Source: Cristatella mucedo (taxonomy: Eukaryota > Bryozoa > Phylactolaemata > Cristatellidae). From it: 64,000 nucleotides of DNA. A program made the translations under genes and the position numbers. Shown piece after piece: positions 57,860-64,000 of the stretch (positions are counted from its first letter, which is position 1; every line of letters starts with the position of its first letter). The notes below the pieces were generated by a model that saw only the letters and a list, made by a program, of their open reading frames with translations, searched no databases and was not told the DNA's origin. The stretch lies in the NCBI GenBank assembly GCA_009760855.2, contig WPIO01000063.1:1921001-1985000 (forward strand). Reading direction: 5' to 3'.

Positions 57860-58030
57860 GCCCTTATTACATATTTTTGTAATTCCAAAAAGTCACTACT
57901 ACTTACATGATTGGTGCTGGGGTATTTTCTGTAGTGCAGTTAGAGCTCTTCTAAGCGATTTTCAGCATATGATCGGCATCCCTCATAGTCACTTGTGGCG
58001 ATTAAAAAATCATGCTTCCATGTTTCAGAA
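57860..58030 (+). repeat. dispersed repeat family 3, diverged
   Basis: TTTTTGTAATTCCAAAAAGTC, TTCTAAGCGATTTTCAGCAT and AATCATGCTTCCATG resemble family 3 in order, but weakly. Confidence 0.4.
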
Positions 58031-58249
58031 CTAGATCTTGGCTGTCGGCCACCACCTTTCGCTATGTATCTATCGTTGTTACTGCATCAACCAACTTGTA
58101 CATGAAACACTGACTCACTGATGGCTATTCTCTCTGTGCCACTATGACACGGCCTATGGAATGCCATCGTGCATTGCTAGTGTGGAAAGGACAGTGATTA
58201 TGACTTAACTAAGTGGTCATCACTCTATAACCTATACTATAACCTGGTC

Positions 58250-60380
58250 TTTTACCCTTGAAGCCTGCATATAGAATTTGCTTTCTTTCAACATGCATAT
58301 TCTCCTAAAAATACGTTACATGGGTCTAGACCAGTGGTTCTCAACCTGTTGGTCACGACCCCTTTGGGGGTCGAGAGACCCTTTCACAGGGGTCGCCTAA
58401 GACCGTGGCTGTTTGCGCCCTTGCTATTTAATAAGCCGGGCCGTGAGATTTATCAGAATTTGAGCAGCCTCGCCTCGTGAATGGTCGCGCTCGGACGTGG
58501 TCCGTTAGTGCTGTGCAATATATGGAAAATATATCCTGTATATAAGATATTCACATTACGATTAATGGTAGCAAAGTAACATTTATGAAGTAGCAACGAA
58601 ATAAATTTTATGGTTGGGGGTCGCCGAAACATGGAGAACTGTATTAAAGGGTCGCAGCATTAGGAAGGTTGAGAACCACTCGTCTAGACGATGCCTTTGA
58701 CCTGTTTGCTGTGACCAAGACCTGGCTGAAATAGACTAACTGCCGGACCGTTACCCGTGTCACCTCAACAGGCTTTCTTTCTTACATACCCCGAGGTCAT
58801 TAAAAACTGGCAGTGGAGTAGCCACTGTTGCTCATTCCCCCTTTAGTTTCAAAGCATTTGCAGTCCCTTGAAGCATTCCCGTTGAAGCAGTCTTTTCAAA
58901 TCTCTTGTATTGAGTCCCTTCAATAGCAAGGTGCCAGTAGTGGCATCAATCTGTACCCCCAAGGACGAAGTCTTGCTTTATTTTAGATGAACCTGAGCTC
59001 TGTTGTATTTTATGTTGTAGAAACCACATCTTCCTTTTACTGAATGATTTTAACATTCTTTTCGATGACCCAACTCACCCCTCTCTGCCAACGTTCATAG
59101 ACTAGCCGGTTCATTTTCTCTTGTGGCTTATGTGCATGGCCCCACTTTAAGCCAAGGTCACACACTCGATCAAATAGTCTCCAGCGATTCTATGCTGTCA
59201 AGAGCCATTACTCATTACCAGCTCTGCACATTTGACCGTAAGTGTCCTGAGCGTTGTTTGACTAGTCTGAAGTTTGTGTCCGATTCAGTACAAAAAACCA
59301 TCTGGGAATCTCAAAACCCTAAGACCCTGACATCGATGCAGTCTACGAAATATTTTTTTTTCTTGGCTTTTCTGGTCAGTTCTATGTCTGACCTGCACTC
59401 ACTGCTGGAATGTTCAACGCGACACTAGCCGATGTTCTGGTCGAGTTTGTTTCTCTAATTAAGCACGGCTTGCCCTCGACCTTGTGGCATATGATTTAGT
59501 GCAGACTTTAAGCTAGTTAGGATCACTAAGAGCAAGCTTGAGAAATCATAGGAAAGATCAGGACTGACTGTCCATGGATTGGCCTATGAGGACTGTTGCA
59601 GGTCAAACCAATCCATCTTAGCTGAGAACATAGTGGATTCACAGATGCAGAGTGCAAAAATGCAGATGTCGACCATAAACCATCTCAAGTAACCACTCCA
59701 AGTGAGCGTCTTACCTAGTGATCCCTACGGTGATCTAGCAGATCGCATCTCTATTTTCTGTCATCAATACATATAGGATCAGAAAGTCCGTCCCGTGGTA
59801 ACTGAAACCACTGACTCCTCATCATCTGTTCCTTAGTGTATTTTAGTATCTGCCTTCAAGCCTGCCACTAGTGACCTCATCTTGAAGTTCATCTTTCAGT
59901 GTAAGAAGACTACTAGCCCTATAGACCCCATACCTGCTGTTCTCCTTCCTTTGTGCATCGTTTTGCTGCTTCCCTGCATAACCAGCAGTTCAATTATTAT
60001 GATCGTGTGCACTGTGGTCACAGGACCCTGCTTGATGTACTTGATTGTACCGGCTTCGGTTGATTCATGTCCTTGTTCAGGCTTCCCAACACGTTCTAGT
60101 AAAGATCTTTGCGCGGATTGCCAAACGTGACTACATAGGAAGGTTAGCAGACATGGCAGGGTTTCTCCTAACTGACTTGCACTGACGGTAGTGTGACGCT
60201 AGACATTGGCTATCTGCCGACAATCGTTGCAGAATATTCACCATGGGCACTTTTGACTTTTTCTTATAGTGCTCGAAGCTGGCCAGTACGACAGCATCTA
60301 GTGGCCGGGCTTCATGCAAAACACTGAGGATTTAGTGTCTGCATGTGGCCCTTGGTAGGAGAACCGTCATGCCAATCATA
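58250..60380 (+). pseudogene. decayed LINE ORF2 (endonuclease and start of reverse transcriptase), interrupted by SPIN-like element
   Basis: Removing the SPIN-like insert and one target copy gives continuous coding similarity across the joint: MGLDDAFDLFAVTKTWLK, the end of the endonuclease ITETWL block. Further downstream, NDFNILFDDPTHPSLPTF-like and GPTLSQGHTLDQIVSSD pieces (59,045-59,190) match the endonuclease C-terminus. SPIDPIPAVLLPLC (about 59,910-59,960) matches the pre-RT segment of CR1/L2-type LINEs. Many stops and frameshifts are present. The 5' border is unclear. Confidence 0.75.
58332..58681. mobile_element. SPIN-like non-autonomous hAT element, 350 bp, with 8-bp target duplication
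   Basis: The left end CAGTGGTTCTCAACC and right end GGTTGAGAACCACTC are inverted repeats with one terminal mismatch (C for G). They are flanked by perfect copies of GTCTAGAC (58,324-58,331 and 58,682-58,689), the 8-bp duplication size of hAT elements. Subterminal blocks, including GACCCCTTTGGGGGTCGA, CCCTTTCACAGGGGTCGCC and TTTTATGGTTGGGGGTCGCC, match my recollection of the SPIN/URR1 group from vertebrates and some invertebrates. The central part (about 58,415-58,530) differs from the vertebrate short forms I recall. No transposase is encoded. It interrupts a LINE endonuclease reading frame, so it inserted after that LINE. Confidence 0.9.
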
Positions 60381-60468
60381 AGATGGCTCAGCCTGTACAC
60401 AAGATGTGCCCAAATACTCTTTCCAAAGAGTGGTCCCTAACCTGTTCGATCTCACAGGGTCCAGCTGC

Positions 60469-60471
<3 letters not shown>

Positions 60472-60541
<70 letters not shown>
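60472..60541 (+). repeat. (GT)n microsatellite
   Basis: About 70 uninterrupted bases of GT, 110 bases upstream of FCSK exon 19. Confidence 0.98.
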
Positions 60542-60648
60542 CTTTTGCTTATGTGAGCGTTCGCGCCTGTGCAATCGGTTGCTGGATGCAGCAGGGCCGT
60601 TCTGAAGGATTGCACAAAGCTGTTAAAATCGTTGGCTTTCCTTTTCAG

Positions 60649-60784
60649 TGGCCAGTCGGAGCGAAAGTGAGACGCATAAAGGAGCCTGAAATAGTGCTGC
60701 TAACGAGCTCGAGCGGTGACAGCTCCTCACTGGTGCTTACCGAGATGAGGCAGCTGGAAGACTACTACCAACCGCAGGCGCCAG
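60649..60784 (+). CDS. FCSK: FCSK exon 19
   Basis: Acceptor CTTTCCTTTTCAG, donor GTGACT, phase 0 in and phase 1 out. It encodes WPVGAKVRRIKEPEIVLLTS and RQLEDYYQPQAP, matching [20 protein letters not shown] and DLRDYCQPHAPG of FCSK. The intron before it spans about 6.2 kb and contains the SPIN-like element. Confidence 0.95.
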
Positions 60785-61484
60785 GTGACTTCCGCCTGCC
60801 TCCTAGCTCCCCGCCTGCCCTTGAGCTCGTGCGCAGGCAGCTGCTTACAAGCTCGGCAGCAGCCAGCCTGTTAATTGCTGACCAAGCTTTCTTTCGGCCG
60901 TGGGTGGCTTCCATTATGCCTCCGGCTGGCTAGGTGGGCAGCACCAGGTGGGCAACCCGACGTTGTGATGTTTATGGCCCATCGTTAGCCTGCCTTTGTT
61001 TCCTTTTTTGTTGGGCGGCTGACGGCACTTGGTGGTTGCCTCGGTACGGTTGTCGCTAGGTGGCACTGAAGCATAAGCTGCATTCCACCCCTAACCTGGC
61101 ACCGGAAGTGAATACAGTAATCGCTTGCTTTGACCTTAGCCGCTGCCGTTGGCAGTTGTACTCTTGGCTCTGTCGGCTTGCTTCCACGATGGTCTTTTAA
61201 CGATCCTGTCTGCCGTTTGCTTGCTTGCTTCTGCTCCAGTCATCCTGGCTCGCTGTTTGCTTGGCACTTTGTGACGAGTTCTTCCGCCGAGTCGTAGCCG
61301 AATCTCTTGCTCGGTCTCTGCTGTTGCCTGAGATGGAGCCCACTAAGGCCTTGAATGCACCATAGAAGACTTTCTATCGTAACACCTACGTCGTAGTCCT
61401 CGTGGCTGTGGGAGTCAAAGGCCTGCACGTACCGTAGCGAAAGGAAACGGCAGGCCTTGCGGCCTCCTCCTTGGACTGGCCCAA

Positions 61485-61530
61485 GGTGGGGCTTGTCAGG
61501 GGGCAAGCTGCCCCCTGACAAGCCCCCACC
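61485..61530. repeat. 18-bp perfect hairpin with 3-base loop
   Basis: GGGGCTTGTCAGGGGGCA (61,488-61,505) is followed by AGC and its exact reverse complement (61,509-61,526). Pairing continues past one bulged base. It lies in intron 19. Confidence 0.95.
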
Positions 61531-62358
61531 CCCGTCGGCCTTCCTATGGTTGAAGACTCTGGCAGCAGTTGGTTTCGTCCTTGGCTAAATCCTGGCCAGG
61601 CCCCTCATTTTAAGCTCAACGCAGCAAGTATGGCCTGTGGGGTGGTTTGGCGGTCCGTAGTCAAGCCCTACTGATGGGACGTGGTCATCTCAAGGCTTCA
61701 GCTACTCTGGTAAATTCTAGCTGTACCTCCGGTCAACGCCGAGTCTGGCGGCGACCACGCACCTAAAGATCCTATGCACTTAAGCATGGGCACTGTGATA
61801 TCATGAATCATGACTAATATGACGACATACCCCCTGATTTGGTGGACATCGTCACTATTCTTAACGGTTTTCTTAACTGCCTGTGTGGATAGGCGTGTGT
61901 GTTTGTGTGCGCACACACGCCTGTGCACGTGTGTACACGGGCTCAAGCTGGGACCTGCAGCAATGACTCCTGCCTTTTTGGTAACCTATGACGTCTTCTA
62001 TAGCCGTGTCTATTTTATCGTTCTGACTGCTATCATCCTTTTTCCTTTCCTCTGCTGTTTTTTTTAGTGCAATACCACCATTTGTCGACCGTGCACTTGT
62101 TTTATAGTGGAGACGTGATAGCTTTTCACTAAACTTGACAACTCCTCTATGCAAATCCTACTATGTTTGCAGCCGTTGCCGCATGGGCAACTGCGCGATG
62201 GTTTTATGGATCGAACCTAGGCAGACCCATCATATCTATGCAGCTTTCCGCCCGTCACCTTTGCCTCTTGAAGTCGAATTTTGTGACGGTCGTGACGAGA
62301 GCTGTGTCACAAAGAAATAAACCACCGGCCTGTCTAGCGCTCGTCACTTGCTCGTTCG

Positions 62359-62361
<3 letters not shown>

Positions 62362-62441
<80 letters not shown>
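62362..62441 (+). repeat. (CT)n microsatellite
   Basis: About 80 uninterrupted bases of CT. Confidence 0.98.
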
Positions 62442-62444
<3 letters not shown>

Positions 62445-62941
62445 TATTCCATGGTACTGCAGACGTCCTCTGCCAGATTTGCCGAGCTGCTGTCTCTTGC
62501 TTCAGTCCCCCACGGGCTGCCAGCCGTTCAAGCTGCGCTGTGCCACTGCCCCTGTGCCAGCTCGGCCGCTGTTGCATCTTTGCTTCTGCTGCCCCTGCTG
62601 CATGCAATGTCACTCCTATCTTACTGCAGCCTCCGTGTCCACTAGTCTCTGCGCTGGCCCTACCCTGCTTCTCGCTTCTTGGTAGCGCTTCTCTCTTCTT
62701 GGTAGCGCTACACATGTCCACGAGATTATACACTCTCTTCTGCTCGAAGCAACGTCCGACCTCTCAAGCCTCCCACCGGCTGGCCCCTTTTGCGGTCCCC
62801 GCCACGGTGACGCTCAACTCGGCCTCCCTTTTTCGGCCTTCTTGCCTACTGCGGCACTTCCCTCTTCCCTTCCCCCCCCCCCGTGCATATAGGTAGCCCT
62901 TCCGCCTGCTCGACGCGGCGCTGCGCGATGCCTACTTTCAG

Positions 62942-63225
62942 GTGCCCTGGTGAAGGCTGCACTGTTTTGCGCCGGCGTCCTGGAGCAGGCCGGCAGCGCT
63001 TGCAGTGCCGATGGCAGCGCGTCGGCGTCCGATGGCGCATCGGACGACGGTCGCCTTCGCGACCAGCTGCTCGCCAAGTACTCTGGCGGCTTCGAGCTCC
63101 ACACCTGGTCCGATCTGCCGCAGGGCTCTGGTCTCGGCACGAGCAGCATACTCGCCGGCGTCGTCATGGCGGTGCTGTGGCGCATCACTGGCCAGGCTTA
63201 CAGCGACCAGGACATAATACATGCT
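62942..63225 (+). CDS. FCSK: FCSK exon 20 (GHMP ATP-binding motif)
   Basis: Acceptor CCTACTTTCAG, donor GTAAGC, ending in phase 0; the largest exon seen (284 bp). It encodes ALVKAALFCAGVLEQAGS, an Asp/Ser-rich insert not conserved in vertebrates, then GGFELHTWSDLPQGSGLGTS and SILAGVVMAVLWRITGQAY. LPQGSGLGTSSILAG is the glycine/serine-rich GHMP motif 2 that binds ATP phosphates. Confidence 0.96.
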
Positions 63226-63597
63226 GTAAGCGAGTGGCTCTCTCTCTCTAGCTGCTGCCGCTTTTGTCTCACCACTGCTTTCTGTAGCCTCGGTATCGTG
63301 TCCGTGCGTGCGAGCGCACTGACAGGATGCGTGTTATGCCCGAGTGCTCTCTGCTCTCTGTCGTTGGCAGCGCTTCTTTTTAGCGCTGGGGCTAAGGCGC
63401 AGGTGACTAACTGCACCTGAGTTGAGTGTGCCGTAGCACCGTGCTAGCTCTTCAGAAATGCGGTCTTTCTTTCAGCCTAATCTGTGATTCTGTACCGTGT
63501 GGTATGACCCATGATTCCTCAGTCAGGCCAGTCTTAATGACGTACTTGCTGTCGTACTTATCGTTAGATTTATCTGCTCTTGGCTGCCTCTTTACAG

Positions 63598-63816
63598 GTG
63601 CTCCATCTCGAGCAGATGCTTACAACTGGCGGCGGCTGGCAGGACCAGGTTGGTGGCCTGCTCGGTGGCATTCGAATTGGAGAGTCGGAGGCCGTGCTGC
63701 CTTTGCACGTCACGTCCCGTGCGCTGACCACTCCAGCTGGCTTCCTGGAGGCCTTCAATGACCGCCTCGTTCTAGTGTACACCGGCCGAACGAGGCTAGC
63801 GAAAAACTTGCTGCAG
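63598..63816 (+). CDS. FCSK: FCSK exon 21 (last exon in window)
   Basis: Acceptor CCTCTTTACAG, donor GTGCGT, 73 codons, phase 0 at both ends. It encodes [38 protein letters not shown] and RLAKNLLQ, almost identical to [16 protein letters not shown] is a fucokinase-type active-site segment of the GHMP fold. The coding sequence continues beyond the window with the C-terminal GHMP domain. Confidence 0.96.
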
Positions 63817-64000
63817 GTGCGTGGAGCTGTAGCAGTGTGTTCGGTGCTGTTTTGTCACGTGACCTCTTACTTACCCTAGCACCCGTCGAAGCTGGTCATT
63901 GCCAAAAGTTGGACGTGTGTATTTCCAAGAATGCATCACCGTTTGGTTGTGGAGTGAGAGGCCAGGATGCATGCGTGTGAATCTGTGCAAGTGTGTCACT

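Larger units (their letters stand above)
60785..62941. other. FCSK intron 19
   Basis: Apart from the hairpin, the CT run and a short tandem duplication (CTTCTTGGTAGCGCT, 62,676-62,708) nothing is recognised. Confidence 0.5.

Overview
This is nuclear DNA from a multicellular animal. It has a widely spaced gene with canonical GT-AG introns (plus one GC-AG), tRNA-derived SINEs, many fragments of a CR1/L2-like non-LTR retrotransposon, hAT-type DNA transposons, satellite DNA and long microsatellites. Nothing prokaryotic is present. I cannot name the species. The gene sequence and repeat content fit an invertebrate better than a vertebrate, but that is inference.

The only protein-coding host gene I can support is a plus-strand L-fucose kinase (FCSK/fucokinase). 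It starts near 14,319 and runs off the right edge. I placed 21 coding exons (2,842 coding bases) by matching their translations to the known order of the FCSK protein and checking that every splice phase joins, except across one gap. One exon of about 27 codons is missing between 21,640 and 28,568. The last roughly 130-140 residues (GHMP C-terminal region) lie beyond position 64,000. The enzyme makes fucose-1-phosphate from free L-fucose in the GDP-fucose salvage pathway.

Layout. 1-5.3 kb: no recognisable gene, one SINE. 5.3-9.3 kb: a degenerate satellite of about 160-190 bp period in both orientations, interrupted by LINE 3' ends. 9.3-10.8 kb: GC-rich sequence and nested LINE/SINE pieces. 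10.8-13.6 kb: a dead hAT transposase gene with a LINE tail inserted. 14.3-64 kb: the FCSK gene, whose introns hold most of the remaining repeats.

Repeats. One LINE family ends in a (TTA/ATT)n tail preceded by a hairpin-forming 3' end. A tRNA-derived SINE (SINE-1) carries nearly the same 3' end, which suggests it is mobilised by this LINE. A second tRNA-like SINE (SINE-2) and a third dispersed family are also present. At 58,332-58,681 lies a short hAT element with ends and subterminal sequence strongly resembling the SPIN ('SPACE INVADERS') group, known for horizontal transfer between animals. It has a perfect 8-bp target duplication and sits inside a decayed LINE endonuclease gene.
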